This document shows positions 21,582 to 34,660 of a stretch of 64,000 nt of DNA, piece by piece (the stretch's first letter is position 1; each line of letters starts with the position of its first letter). The notes beneath the pieces were generated by a model. That model was not told where the DNA came from. It saw nothing but the letters and a program-made list of their open reading frames with translations, and did no database searches. Made by a program: the position numbers and the translations under genes. Where the stretch lies: assembly GCF_024868665.1 (NCBI RefSeq), contig NC_079893.1, positions 8,788,907 to 8,852,906 on the forward strand. The letters are read 5' to 3'. This stretch comes from Triplophysa rosa. Its lineage: Eukaryota > Chordata > Actinopteri > Cypriniformes > Nemacheilidae.

Positions 21582-24525
21582 TTTCGTCTTCTGGCACAAT
21601 CTCGGAGGTTTAATTATGAAAGAGAAAATGGATGAGCATCACTCCCCCCTCTCATTTCGCTCTATAGGAAGAAACAAACAGTGCAAGTACAAAAGTTTAT
21701 GTTTACACCAACCTTGAACTAAGTTCTAGCTACGATCACACATGGGGAATGCAATGTGTTGCTGGTTGAATTGACCAGGAATAGCATTAATTTACTTATG
21801 TGAACATTAATAAATGCTGTAATAGATTTGTTCATTGTTAGTTCATGTTAACTAATGCATTAACTAATGTTATCATATACAACCTAAAGTATAGCTTTTA
21901 ATGCATAATTTACTGGCAAAGCTTAATTTCTTTGAACATTGGGAAAAAAAACTGCACAGTTAAGCCCTCTGAAGACTACTATAGTCTCATTTGTGCTTTC
22001 AACAGTTTAATATTTCCATACCAGCTCCACATATCTCACCAAAGCTTCAGTAGACACAATGAGGTTTTTTAAGGGCCAAATTGACGTTTTCTTAAATCCC
22101 AAAAGAGCCACTTAAGCAGTTAGTCTGTACTGATCCATTTCACTGGGGATTGCATATGTGCAGTCTCACAAACGCTGTGTGATTTCAGTCCTCAGCAATT
22201 TCAGCTTTGCATTCATTAAAGGCAGATCTCATTCATGCAACCATCTTCACCATCTAATATTTGGCAAACTAAGACATCTGCACTTGAATCAACACAAGAA
22301 ACAAAAATCGCTGATGGTGTATTGTATTGGCTGGCTGGAGTGCCCCCGAGTCAAGAACTTTGCGGTTTTGTATTTTCCCAGGGTTGACGGATTTACATCA
22401 GATGATGAGTTGTGAAGAGTCATAGACTCGCCGACTCGCAGCTTGAAAACATGCATGCATACGCATAGTATATATATTGAGGCAACGTGTTTATACCAAA
22501 ACCTTGAGTGGATTTCTTTGCATGCACAGAGGGTTAAGTGCAAAGACGGATGCCTCTTCACATATCACAAGGTTTTCATACTAATAAACATTGACATGGA
22601 AAATTGTGCTGAGAGCTAAACCATGGCTCTTAAAAAAGGACAAGAAGATCTACAGTATATATATAAATAAAGACACACAAAACATATAGCCAAGGTACCC
22701 AGAGTCATGGAAAATCTAGAAATGTTTGGCCATTTTAAATTGAATGAAATTATTAAAAAGCCTTGAAAATTATTTTCTAAAATGTTTTAGTTTCTTATTT
22801 ATTATTTCATTATTTAGATCATTAGTAAAGTGAGTTAATTATTATTATTATCATTATTAATAATAATTGTTATTATTATTACTGTTATTGTTATTATCAT
22901 CATCATCATCATCATCATAATTATTATTATAAGATTCATATATGATTCATATAAATACCTAATAATAACAATTTCTAGTAAAACAAACAATATTTTATTA
23001 TTAATAATAATGTATAACACATTTTTTGGTCAGCTTATATAATTCTTCATCTGTTTTTTATAAAGGCACGGAAACCTATACACAAACTCTATTTATAAAA
23101 AAGGCAAAAATGTCAAGTTGAAGGTATGGAGAGGAGGTGTAGGACGTGCATTTAATCTAGTGCCTGATGCAAACAGACTTCGACAACGAACACATGCAGT
23201 GTCTTAGTTATTTTAGTCCCATGTCTGTATATAACCATTTCCCACTAGAAAACATCTACTGTAACTTCAAAATACATTCACACACACTCCACCTTTCTCT
23301 CCATCTTCCTTTTTTAAATAAAACATGATCGCCTTAATCAATAAATCACAACCTCTCAAAACTAAAAAGCATAACTTCAACTTTCCATGTTGTCTCAGAA
23401 ACCACTTCTCACAAGTGAAGTCCTTTACACTGTCAACATCCACAACTGATGGCAAGTCAAGCACTTTTGATGTCAATTAAACGGTAGACACACAGGCTAG
23501 GCACTTCAGGGGTCTCTGGACTGGACTTGGCAATAGCCAAATAAGTTGTAACCTCACCTCTTTAACCAACAAGAACGTGACATCATTGGTAGTCTCACAA
23601 ATTTTAGGTTTCTAACTTTGCTTTTCATTTTTTATCTCATCTTTTTTATTGAATTTTTTGCAAAAAGGCATATATTCATTTTTAATGTCTGTTATGTTTT
23701 CAGGGTTCTGCCTGCATGTCTAACAACGGCATGAATCGCAAAATTCAAAACAGAAGCCCAGGAGAAAAAGATTCTTACAGGTGATTTTTAATAATGGATC
23801 AACATCTTAACCTACACTGACAAAGGCCTTTTCCTCTGTGCACACACATCCGTAACCCCAGGATAATGAATATTCTCTTCAGCGTATACGTGTGGTCAGG
23901 AGATCATTGGCCTGTGGAAACTGAGGTCAACCTGAAAGCGTGAAAATGAAAATGTGAAGCTTTTACCAAGCAGGTGAACAAAACTCATTAGACACATAAA
24001 ACATCACAAGAGAAAGCACTGCCGTGATCTCTGCCCCAACACATTCATCTCTGTTCTTTTACATTATTTCAGTCCCACAATGCAGAATTACAAAATATTA
24101 TTCATAGTTTTATCTTTGAGCATTATACATGACTGCTTTTTCATGTATAGAAATGATGCATCAATCCATTCCTTAGTATAAACATTTATAAACTCAGAAA
24201 CTTATGTACTGTACATGAATACGAGTGTATACATGTTTATTATTCCTTTAGGGTTTATAGAAAACTGAATTCATGGGATTCTAGATTGAGTTCATAAAAT
24301 GATTGTATTTATTATAAAGGAGTTTATAAAAAATCATCAAAGTTATTTATGGATATTATACGGATATTTCTGCGTGATTATGGAGGAGTTAGAAACACAA
24401 ATAATACACACATTCACACAAAAACTAAATTAATGAAACACGCTTTTGTCAATACATCTGATCCAAGGATCCTCTTTAGTTCTTGAAAGTCCTGAATCAG
24501 AGTATTGAAATCATATGGTTGTCAA
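21582..24525. other. Non-coding DNA with low-complexity tracts
   Basis: 22150-22450 is repeat-poor and may be conserved non-coding DNA. 22838-22935 is a TTA/ATC low-complexity run. No gene recognised. Confidence 0.5.
22838..22935. repeat. (TTA)n/(ATC)n low-complexity tract
   Basis: TTATTA-type units pass into about eight ATC units and back to TTA. The minus-strand frame over it encodes Ile/Met/Asn runs and is an artefact. Confidence 0.92.
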
Positions 24526-25013
24526 CAGTGTTGGGCAAGTTACTCTGAAAAGTAAATAATTACTAGTTACTAATTACATATTCAATAGTGTAATTAGATT
24601 AGTGTACAAATTACTCTCTCCAACAAGTATTTAATTACTTGTTAATAATTACTTTCTATATCCTATATCAACCTTGATTTGTTAAGTGATTCAAATAAAG
24701 ACATGAAACGGCTCTTTTCATTCATTCAAATAAATAATCTAAAACAACATAAAGTAGTATTATTAACTGACCAAAGTATTACAAATGTGAGAATTATACA
24801 TTAAAGCACGGATTTTAAAGTTAGACTTTGAATTTTGATGTCCATTCCTTGCACACACACATATATTACACTAAGTATTTAGTTTAATTACATCAGAAGT
24901 AACTGTAATTAAATTACAGAAAAATTTTGAGTAATCCCTTACTTTACTTTTCAAGGGAAAAGTAATTAAATTACAGTAACTAATTACTTAGTAACTAGTT
25001 ACACCCAACACTG
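24526..25013. mobile_element. hAT-like non-autonomous element, copy 2, 488 bp
   Basis: CAGTGTTGGG and CCCAACACTG ends, with a perfect GTTGTCAA duplication at 24518-24525 and 25014-25021. Same family and orientation as 35502-35981. Confidence 0.95.
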
Positions 25014-25544
25014 GTTGTCAACCAGTTATACCGTCTCCAGTATCTATTGGGGAGTAAAATATATTCTTCCCCCATCCCTTAATAAAAAGAATATATCAAC
25101 CTAGGGTGTGACCTTATCAGCTCAGTCAGATCAACATTTCAACCCTATATCAACCCACTGAGACAAGGAACTGAGTATTCAGCGGCCTGTCCCTCAAAGT
25201 TCTTGGAAAAGGTCAAGGTGAGGTGCAAACATTCAGACACAGAATGAGTCTGCAGAATAATGTTTGTGTTTTATTGATTTTTAAGGGGACAAAACAATAC
25301 AAAGTGAATTATGGCAAAAAGCTTGATTTTTTATATCAACAGAGCAGACGCACACAAAAGCAGCGCTTTGAGAAATTTGACCTTCACTGAATTTTTTAAA
25401 ACATTGACTCTTCATATTTTACAATAGAAGCTGAAGTAGAGTCATGTCAAGAAAGCAGTTATTTGTGCTACATCTTAATAGATGCACTGAATTTAAACCA
25501 TTTAAAGAGGGTTGAAGCAGACTGTGCATGCATTTTAAGGTTCT
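25014..25544. other. Non-coding DNA
   Basis: Nothing recognised. Confidence 0.5.
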
Positions 25545-25765
25545 GCTTAAAGGTCATTTTTCGGAGGATCTATTGACAGAAATGCGATATAATATACATA
25601 ACTATGTGCTCAGAGTGAAGTGAAACGTGAAAACGTGACGACATCTTAGTGCTGTGTCAGCCACCGTAGTGCTTCGAAAAGGAGGAGCTGAAGTGGTGAG
25701 CCGTTGGTTGCAATTTGCAGCCTCGCCTCTAGATGCCGCTAAATTTTATTCACTGGACCTTTAAA
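25545..25765. repeat. Second copy of the split repeat, internally deleted
   Basis: GCTTAAAGGTCATTTTTCGG and GGAGGATCTATTGACAGAAA lead directly into ACGACATCTTAGTGCTGTGT and end TTCACTGGACCTTTAAA. The middle present in the 19384-20384 copy (ACACCGTGGGTCCCCT region) is missing here. Confidence 0.7.
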
Positions 25766-26475
25766 AAGCACATTCTAAATAAACAGATTTACAAATCTAT
25801 ATAAGCAACAGTAAGTAGAGATCCAAGTTATCATCTTTAAACCATCAAAGTGTTTCTAAGACTTTAACATTTACATTTACATTCAAAGATTTACTTTGAA
25901 AACACCTGACCAGCGGTTTAAGACACAATCATGAAGGTGAGCGGGTTATTGTAGTCATATACAACTTTGTCTGGTCACCATAGAAAATAATGATAATATT
26001 AATGCAGACTATTTCTAGTCCTTTTGGTTTCTCTGTACATATGAGAGGTGCAAACAAGACTGGAAATAATTTATTTGCTGTGTGTGTATTTTTATCAGTA
26101 CAGCCAGGACTCTATCATCTTTCTGTGTGTTTGTTTGTGTGTAACAACACAACAGTCTCTAATGTGCTGTGTAGCAGTTGCTTTTTCTGTCCAACACAGT
26201 CCTCGTGAAATCCCATCAGCCCTCTCTTTGTTCCGTTATCCTTTTCCAGTCTAGCCACAAAAACAGACAGCAAGGGACTGTTGACACCAGTGTGTCCACT
26301 TCTTAGGTCAGCTGATGCTATAATAGCACTGAAGCAAAAAAAGAAAAGTCAACTGAACAGCTTCACTGACTGAGACTGCTGAGAGTTAGATGCATTCAGA
26401 TCCCAAAAGAGCATGGTTTATGAAGTATTTAGTATTGTTGACCAGCCTAGGTTTCTTCAAGAAGACTGCCCTTAA

Positions 26476-26675
26476 AATTGGTAACCGAACAGCAGTGGCA
26501 CCCATTCACTTCTATTGTAAAAACCAATGCAAGTGAAGGGTGTCAGTTAACAACATTCTTCAAAATATCTTTTTTTGTGTTCTGCGGAAAAAAGATAGTC
26601 ATACAAGTCTGAAATGACAAGAGGGTGAGAAAATGATGACAGAATTTTCGTTTTTGGGTGAACTATCCCTTTTAT
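26476..26675. repeat. Palindromic cyprinid element, mainly right arm
   Basis: Contains AACATTCTTCAAAATATCTT, TTTGTGTTCTGCGG, GAGGGTGAGAAAATGATGAC and TTTTTGGGTGAACTATCCCT, the diagnostic right arm. Confidence 0.8.
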
Positions 26676-27835
26676 AAATAAAGTTCCAATGGTAAAAAGT
26701 GCAAAAGTATTACAAAGCTTTTAATGTACAGACATATACACATATACAGTACATTTAAAACAATACAGAATACAACAATCATACTTTTTGTTGTTTGAAA
26801 GTGTAATTTACTATTAGTTGGTGTGTCTTGTGGAATGCACTGAAGCTTAAGTGCTGTGGATAGTTGGTGATGTCTCAGTTTAGATGTTTAAGACTCATTG
26901 CTGTTACTTCAAATCTGGCTCTTTTTTCTCTGTACAGATTTTACTGGAAGTTGATGTGACTTCCTTTTAAACTTGTCCTTGGTGGATTTGGATGCCGATG
27001 TTGTCAGGTAATTCACAGAAGTACAATTTTGTTCAATTTAGGAGACGTTTCTAGTTCTGGAACGTTACAGCTTGTACTCTCATTTCCTACTTTCTCCCAT
27101 GTCCAGTCACACTATATTATATAGCAGTGTATTGTAAAAATGTTTGTAATTATTAAAACACGCTAGACAACTGTTAATTGGTTAACTTAAAGATTTTTTA
27201 GAATACAAAATATGCAGTTTGTATGGGTAAAAGCTAATACCCTAAAAAGATGTACCTTGCATGTTGCATTACTTTGCATCGTCCACTGTAAAAAAAATCC
27301 TGTTAAAACTATATTATTCTGACAGCTGGGGCGCCAGAGAAATACTGTAAAAAAACTGTAAAATTGCATATTTTTTTATGTTTTGTATTTAAAAAGTATG
27401 TGAAAATTCCCTAAAAGAATTATTTTTTTACTGTGTTACACTGAAAGTGTGTAAAGTGCACACAACTGTTGGTCAACTGTAATGCCTATGCCGATGAGCA
27501 TTAGCCTTGTAGAGAATTTAGCATAAGCCAAATGGTCGGAATCATTAAAAGATGAGCCATCAACCCCCTTTCTCCTGGTTTCTTGATACGATCATCAAAA
27601 GACCAGAGTCAAAACCTCTCACTGAGAGTGTTGATAACCTTTTGTTTCTCTGTTGGATATTTTACGACTCCTAAACTTCAAAGCAGAGGGGAGAAGTCTC
27701 TCGGTCTAATCTGAAACTTGGCTAACCAGAGAAACTTCTCTAACAAATAGGAACGTGTGATTCAATTGTCCTTTTCTATAAATATATCTAGAACACTTTC
27801 TTTTCATTATGTTATAATTGGGAATGGTATTTTGT
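26676..27835. other. Non-coding DNA
   Basis: 27283-27385 resembles a common fish miniature repeat (CACTGTAAAAAAAATCCTG, then GGGGCGCCAGAGAAATACTG). 27470-27730 is repeat-poor and may be conserved. No gene recognised. Confidence 0.45.
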
Positions 27836-28294
27836 AAAGTTGCCAGGAGGTCATAAAGATGCAAATCAGCTGTTGAGTGGACAAAGAACCTCTTCCCTGC
27901 TCAACTCTGATTGGTCGATTCAAACTCAGATGGGCCTGCCCTCTCGTGAGTTTAAATATCGAGCCTGCTCTGAAAATCTCCCTCTCTTCTCTTCCGGCTT
28001 CGTCTCTTCCTCTTGTCTCTTCGGAGACTTCCCTTTCCCCCCCTGGGGGAAAGGATGGAACAATGGACTTCTACTGCCACGTGGTTAAGCCATGCGGCCG
28101 ATCACGAGGCCCGCAACTTTCGGCAGGACTTGCCTTCTGAAACCTTTTGAACAATTCCATCACTAAAAGCGCATACAGATATCGGTCCAGCACAGAGCTT
28201 GCAAGTATCCGTTTCTATTTATAGAATAGCTGCGTTAAGTCTGTGCCTCTTTGTTAAAGATGATTTTTATTGGTGTTCAGAAATCGCTGCCATG

Positions 28295-28349
<55 letters not shown>

Positions 28350-28500
28350 CGCGCTTCCAAGCGCATTTGTGTTTCATGTATTTGTTTGTTTTATGCGATC
28401 GTCATTGTTTTGTTTACCATGTAGAGTAGAGTTTAATAAACAACCATATATATTCATTTGTGATGGGTTTTCTGTATTCACGCTCACAGAATTGGTCCCT
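27836..28500 (+). promoter_or_regulatory. Promoter-like block followed by a polyadenylation signal; possible solo LTR or orphan transcript
   Basis: On the plus strand an octamer ATGCAAAT (about 27859), a CCAAT-box complement ATTGG (about 27910) and a TATA-like TTTAAATA (about 27951) lie at promoter spacing. Pyrimidine-rich sequence follows at about 27978-28030, then a CT microsatellite at 28295-28345, and an AATAAA inside TTTAATAAACAAC at about 28431. Promoter plus nearby poly(A) signal with no good coding frame is what an isolated LTR would look like. I found no second LTR, no clear ends and no target duplication. The short frames at 27840-28140 are not convincing. Confidence 0.35.
28295..28345. 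repeat. (CT)n microsatellite
   Basis: CT dinucleotide tract of about 50 bases. Open frames over it are Ser-Leu artefacts. Confidence 0.96.
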
Positions 28501-31500
28501 TTTACTGTGTTTCGATTTAAGCTACCTTTGCTCTAAATCCTGTTTGGTAAAGTCACGTTACTTATGGCCATGAGATAACGTAAAGTATATAATATCATTG
28601 AGGCATTTGCTGGACGAATGCATACAAGTATTGTTATGCTTTATATTACTAATCAGAGACCGTAAAATATGTATATTCGATCACGATTATTAAACGTATT
28701 TTCCTTTGAGCTAAACTAATTCCTTGACTGAAATTGATGTTTTAAATAACTCATTTCATGGATATGATCTTGAAAGATCTGGTGGAGAACCATATTTAGT
28801 GAGCTTTGCTCATCAATATAATAACGTTAGCTAAAACCGCTACAGCCTACTGTGTGTCTCATAGTCTTACCACCAGTATTTCCAATTTTTACAGTTTGTG
28901 TTTATATTTATGTATTACTCATAAAAGCTGTTTTACTGTGCTATCCGATGTGCAATCTGTCCTTTTTTTTATGGCGGCAAGAGAAATAATTGTAAAAATA
29001 ATTTCTCAAATCTGTTCATAATGTTTACAATGTTATTGTTGTTTGGCTGTGAAGCTGTTAATTAAATCCCTCTTGTTCATGGGCAGAAAAGTTTAGAACC
29101 TTTTTGTCATTTTGGAAAAACCAGAATCATGTCCAATTAGCCTTTTCCTTTCCAAATGACCTTTGAATCTATCTGATTAGTTGATCTGCTGTTAACACAT
29201 TGGCATCTCTCTGTGGTCACACTTTTACACTGACTCTTTGTTTCCACTGAGCAATAGTGGCATTGTTTTACTCCAGAATAATAGAATAAACCAAAAAACT
29301 GTGAAAAGACATTTATACAACTTGAGTAAAAGTGTTTTTAAAGATGTCAATAAACGGAAATATAACGATGACAAAAATTATCATTATCAAGAATGTAGCA
29401 GTGTGAAGATTTACTCCAAAATCTCGACAGCACATCTCTTACTCAAAAATCCTCAAAAATCTCATCTTGTGCCTGAGAAGATAGATTTCATTCCTGCACT
29501 TTAAAACAACTGAAAATATTGAAATCAGAAAAACATACAGTGCTCTCTGCAATCTGTATTCAGGTCATACTGTATCTGCATTCAATTATTTATTTCTTTG
29601 TTTAATACACCTGCTGAAGCGTAAAATGTTTACAGTGTTAATAATTGATCAAGGCAAATTAAAGGTCATGCTACCTTGGGTATGTACATTTTGTTGTGGA
29701 GTACCCGGTTCATTTAGCCATCATTTTTCCCCAGCAATCCGCATACAGAGAAGTTAATACCTTATGCTTGTTATCAGCAGGCATTAAGTTCTGAGAGTAA
29801 TATTACTTTACTATTTTTACGTACTTTAAAATGAGATTGAGGTGAGAACGGTAATGCACTTCGTTCTCAACTGTACCGCTGTACAGTCTCTTATCTGACT
29901 TTCGCAGCTGTCGGCTATGAGCTCTCTGCCTGTGAACGATGATTGACGGGTTCTTTCCCAATTACTTTCTGTGTATAAGTGATATGCGGATCAGTCTGTG
30001 TGGCCGTTTGTACAGCAAACAACACCGACAAACGGTAAAGAAATATAAATAAATAGTGACAAAATTACCGTGAGTCTGAAATTGGAGCCCAGTAACATAC
30101 AATGGAGTAAGAAGGGAAAGGACTGTGTTATATTTAGGGATCTTCATAGGCGGTACTACTGAAAATAAACACTGATAAGGGCCACACAGAAGAGTTCTTA
30201 TCTTGAAAAACAACTTTATTACTGCACTGAATTGCAGGTGAGAGAGAATTGGAAAAGGAAAAAGAGAGATCAAGTTGTTTTTTCTGGTTATCATGGTTGT
30301 AGGTTTGCTATCAGAGAAAAAAAGATATGTGGAAACTTTTTTTATCATTCCGAAGCTGCACAGGTTTTAAATAGCCCTTACTAATAATAAAAGGAGCCTA
30401 CACCACCATATTTTTAGCTTTCTCAACATTGATTAGAATCTATCATTTATTAAAATTGCACATTTGTGGGTGTGTGTGAAAATCAGACTATTATGTTACA
30501 AGGGAAGATGTTTTATATTAGTCCTTAATGAATCCTCTTTAAGAAGACAATATTACCCAAAGAATAAGTAAGTGAAACTATGACCAAACCAAAATCAAGC
30601 AGATGGAGTATAATGTAATTGCAACGCTTGCATTCCATTCAGATTTATAGGGATGCGCAGATTTCGGTATCACTTGTTCACTTTTGTCATTAAATGTATG
30701 GATCATGTTTTATTACTGCATCATCAAATCATTTTTATAAACCTTTTTCATTCTACAGCTAAAATACCGGTGGATGTCAATTGATGTTAATTAATTTAGT
30801 TTTTAAATTTGTACTTTGAACTTTTTTCAAACTCAAAATTAAATCCTGTCATTGTGATTCAATTTCTAATTCAAGTTCCTGTGGGTTATGAGTAATTCAA
30901 ATAAAATTCATACCCATGAATTAAATGAGAACAAATTCTGAATTTTGACAACCCTGTTTTCAGTGAAGTTTCTGTGGCCTTGCTTGACCCAGTTGAAACC
31001 TGGGAAAGCTGTGACCTTCACGCACACGCACACAGTCTTGACGTATCAAAGCCATAAAGTAGCAGTGGTGATAACGGTTGGGCCGGGGTGTAAGTAAGCT
31101 AAACCAGGCAGTAAACTCACTTCCACAAGTGTAAAATATGTATATTACTTATTTACCACAATTCTGCTTATTGAAATTTTCACTGTTTTCTTGCAATTTG
31201 CATTTCCACATCATATTTCTTGCCAAAACCAAAAGCAAGAAACATCTCTGTTTGAGAGCATGCAGTTAAGAGGTGCAATGGAAAAGATTAATTATACTTG
31301 TAATTATGACTTAACGAACTGTAATCAATGGGGCTGTTTCTGTCTTTTCACATGACTCCCTGTTATGCCAGCTAAACTTAATTTTTCATACGCACTCCCT
31401 TGAAATCAGTAATTGCCTAAAATTTAAATGCACACCAAAAAGAACAATGCATTTATGACTATGAAATCGCAAAAATAAATTTTGGTAAGCAGGCAACATA

Positions 31501-31644
31501 AGGTAAACACCATAAATGGTGTTCTTGTGGTAAAGGATCTGAACAGGTAAAACCAAAAGCTAATTTTATGCATTGCGTTGTAATGTTTAGTCGTGTTTTG
31601 ATGTCAAAATATGAAATGGAACACATCATATCAATCCTATAGAG
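28501..31644. other. Non-coding DNA
   Basis: About 3 kb of AT-rich sequence with no gene or repeat that I can name. The longest frames (29238-29504 plus, 29962-30348 minus, 128 codons) have no family features. Confidence 0.5.
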
Positions 31645-32961
31645 CAGGGGTCGGCAAGTAAGTTTGGCATCGGGCCAAAAAAACAAAGGATAATTTAAGA
31701 AATTCATTGATGAAAAATGCAACTAGAATAGCCTACTTTTAAAAATATAGTTATTATAGAATTATATATGATGTATAATTACATAATAGTCATATAATTA
31801 TTTAACGTAGCCTATTTAACGTAAGGTAACGTATTGACTTATTAGCGCTGGGCGGTATGCTATTACATCGTGTCGTGTGATGTTAACAATTAAGCTAGCT
31901 AGATGGTGAGAGAAAATGGCACTGTCTTAAATTGAGACTTTATTCAAGAAGTTTATTATAAACTTAAACAATTAGGCTTACTAGACACATTTTATGTCAG
32001 AGCGGGATCTGAGCGGGATTTGGTTTACCCGTGAGCGTAATGTGAGCGCAGCGTTTGCTTGGTCCGTGAGCGACTGTGCCAAGTGCAGTCATTGAGCGAA
32101 ATATTAGTAGGCTGAAAAAGAACAGTTATGTTTCAGTCCGACGTTCTGTGACATTACAGCCAATAATTTTTGTCATTTTTTATTTAAAGAGTGCCTAAAA
32201 TAATTGTATAATAACTGATAATATACTGTATTTGATTTTCATTACTTTATTTCCGTGAACATATAGCTGCCATAGTGCAACATTCAAAATAATCGCTCAA
32301 AAGATGAAATGCACTATATATGAACACCTTTATTATTACTGTTAATAAAAGAAACAGGCTCTAAAGAAAAATAGACCAAAACAAGGGGAAATGCGGTCTT
32401 AAAACGTAAAACCTCAATCGTTACAACATTTTAGAATGTACTTTTAGAAACTTGGACAAAGTAGCTGCGTCTGAGACAAATATACTGCATATGACATCGA
32501 GGTTTATTCAGGTTTTATTTAAGAAAATCAACTGTTACATTGGGTAAGTGACACAATTTCTTCTTAAGAGAAATAAATATAAATGTTATAATGATTTTTT
32601 AACTGAAATGAGCCTGTATCAAACCTCTTGTCGCCCGCGCCCTCCGCAAATGGACTAGGAATTTGTAGTTGACGCTCATGCCATTTCCGTTGTGCTATTA
32701 TTCAGGCTTCAGGCTCATGAGGTGTACACGATGAGACAATAATCCAGAAGTAAATCACCAAGAGGGCTGAGCGAGAGACTCTGAGACTGAGGGAGCAGTG
32801 CAGAATTTTCAGAAAGACGCTCTCCGCTCCATGAGAAATATTAACGCTCTGCTCCCCGCTACGCTCTCGCTCCGCTTTGCTCACATGCTCTGCTGGCGCG
32901 GGCCAGATATTATTGCTGGCGGGCCAGTTTTGGCCCGCGGGCCGCCTGTTGCCGACCCCCG
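31645..32961. mobile_element. hAT-like element with CAGGGGTCGGCAA end, about 1.3 kb, no transposase
   Basis: The left end CAGGGGTCGGCAA and right end TTGCCGACCCCCG are near-perfect inverted repeats of the Charlie-like hAT type. Inside each end, GCATCGGGCC and GGCCCGCGGGCC also resemble that family. The flanking octamers CTATAGAG and CTAGAGCT match only partly. No transposase frame is visible. Confidence 0.72.
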
Positions 32962-32975
32962 CTAGAGCTTGAATC

Positions 32976-33252
32976 GATGTCACGCCGCGTTGAATGTTGC
33001 GCCATCTTGGGAGGATGGCTGCTAGTGTGTTCAATGCAGTGTTTTGTTTTTCTTGTGTGATTAGGAAATATAATTATGGTAGGTCGGTCTTGCTGTGTTA
33101 AAAACTGCAAAAGCATTACGCAGAGTCGTTCAGGAAAAGCCCCTGGTTCTTTCACCTTCGATTTCTCCATATATCAAAACAATAATAGCAGCGGAGTATG
33201 ATCCTCCCAAGATGGCGTCGCCACTGCAACATGCAACATAGGGCGTGACATC
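32976..33252. mobile_element. P-element-like miniature transposon with THAP remnant, 277 bp
   Basis: The left arm (GATGTCACGCC, then GCCATCTTGGGAGG) and right arm (CCTCCCAAGATGGCG, then GGCGTGACATC) are long imperfect inverted repeats. Between them is the truncated THAP-like frame at 33076-33201. THAP domains occur in P-element transposases, so a P-type origin is likely. No clean target duplication was seen. It lies 14 bases from the preceding hAT-like element. Confidence 0.7.
33076..33201 (+). pseudogene. Truncated THAP-domain start
   Basis: A 41-codon frame starting MVGRSCCVKNCKS. The C-x4-C pair (residues 6 or 7 and 11) right after an MVG start is how THAP C2CH zinc-finger domains begin. 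The second Cys-His pair, the AVPTF-like end and the rest of any transposase are missing because the right inverted repeat follows at once. It is a relic, not a gene. Confidence 0.65.
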
Positions 33253-34457
33253 AGCTTCACATTCTCTATTGCTGTGTTATTAGGATGAGCTTATTTCTAT
33301 TGTTGTCCAAGTTTTTATTAATTCATTATTTCTTATGTAATACTTACTACATACTTATATTTAATAATTCAGTGATGCATCACTTATTAAATTTTATTAA
33401 TGCAGTGTAGAGTCACTAAACTCTGCCTATTGTGGTGAGTTGTATATCATTGAATTTTCACCAGAAACAGTAAACCATCTGGGTACTTTGAGAATGCTCA
33501 TTTTAACATTCTATTATTCGGGACATACTAATTCTAATTTATACACAGAATAGCCTTCTTTTGTGTGCATCTGTAACACATTATGGGTCCTCAAAAGAGC
33601 TCCCTTTGGGGTCGGCAATGAACTTTTGCGGACCTCGTTGCGGACTATTACCCAGCTTACAGTATGCGGCAAAGTTAAAATTCAGCGGAGGAGTGCAAGA
33701 TGTGAGGCTGCTGTTTCAAACAGGTCTTAATGAGCCAAATCAATGTGTGTTAACTCCTCTCATGGTTCTCCCTCATTAATACTGTCCACCCACACGGTTA
33801 CGTCCATGTTTTTAAGAACACTAGTTCAAAAGCAGCTTTAGAGTGGAAATTAGCACTCACATGCACTTTCAAAAAAAGAGATTTAAAACATAAAATGTAC
33901 TGTCTTCAAAGTTCTGACGCTTTTTCATATTATTAAATCTGTCAAGCTCTTAAAACAAACATCACAGCATAAAGAAATAAAAGGCCTTCTTCAGTAAAAA
34001 AAAGCAATCTGTTCCATGAATTCCACATCCCTGAAAGCAGGAAATAATGAAGAAAATAAAAAAACAAGGATGAACACCATACTTGTCTTACATGAAGAAC
34101 CAAAGCTTTTTTTCTTAAGTGAGTGTGTGCATCGTCTTTCTCTTCCTGTTTTTCAGTCTGAGAAAATAAAAGCAATTAAAAGATAACATACAGACAGAAA
34201 AGTGTGTGCCAAACGTTTGGGTGCAGATCAAGCAAGTGCAGTCATACAGTACATTCATAAATATAAAAACAAAGATGTTGATGGAAGGGAAGGTCTCTCA
34301 TTCTTCTAACTGAAATAAAATCTTATAATGCATGCTGGTGAACTCATTAGTCACAGCTGAAAGAATCATAAAAGTGTAAAACCTCAGTGCTTGTGAAATA
34401 CGTTTTATACAATAACTATTTTCAAGATATAAACAAATAAGATCTTGGACATTATTT
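33253..34457. other. Non-coding DNA
   Basis: The 72-codon plus-strand frame at 33561-33779 is unusually balanced in composition for this desert, but no family is recognised. The rest is AT-rich. Confidence 0.45.
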
Positions 34458-34660
34458 AAAGGGATAGTTCCCCTAAAAATGGAAATTCTGTCATTATTTA
34501 CTCACCCTCATATTGTACTACAATGTCGGTAGGAAAATACTATGGGAGTCAATGGGGATGAGATCTTTTTGGTTACTGACATTCTTCCAAATATCTTCCT
34601 TTGTGTTCAGCAGAACAAAGAACGTTTGCAGGTTTGGAACAACCTGAGGGTAAGTAAATG
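34458..34660. repeat. Palindromic cyprinid element, both arms
   Basis: Starts TTTAAAGGGATAGTTCCCCT and ATTTACTCACCCTCATATTG. Its right arm has TTTGTGTTCAGCAGAACAAA and CAACCTGAGGGTAAGTAAA, then decays before the terminal hexamer. Confidence 0.85.

Noticed and set aside
22835..23020. Ile/Met-rich frame over ATC repeats
   Set aside because: Simple-sequence artefact.
29962..30348. 128-codon minus-strand ORF
   Set aside because: Phe/Leu/Ile-rich as expected for chance frames in AT-rich DNA; no domain or splice context.
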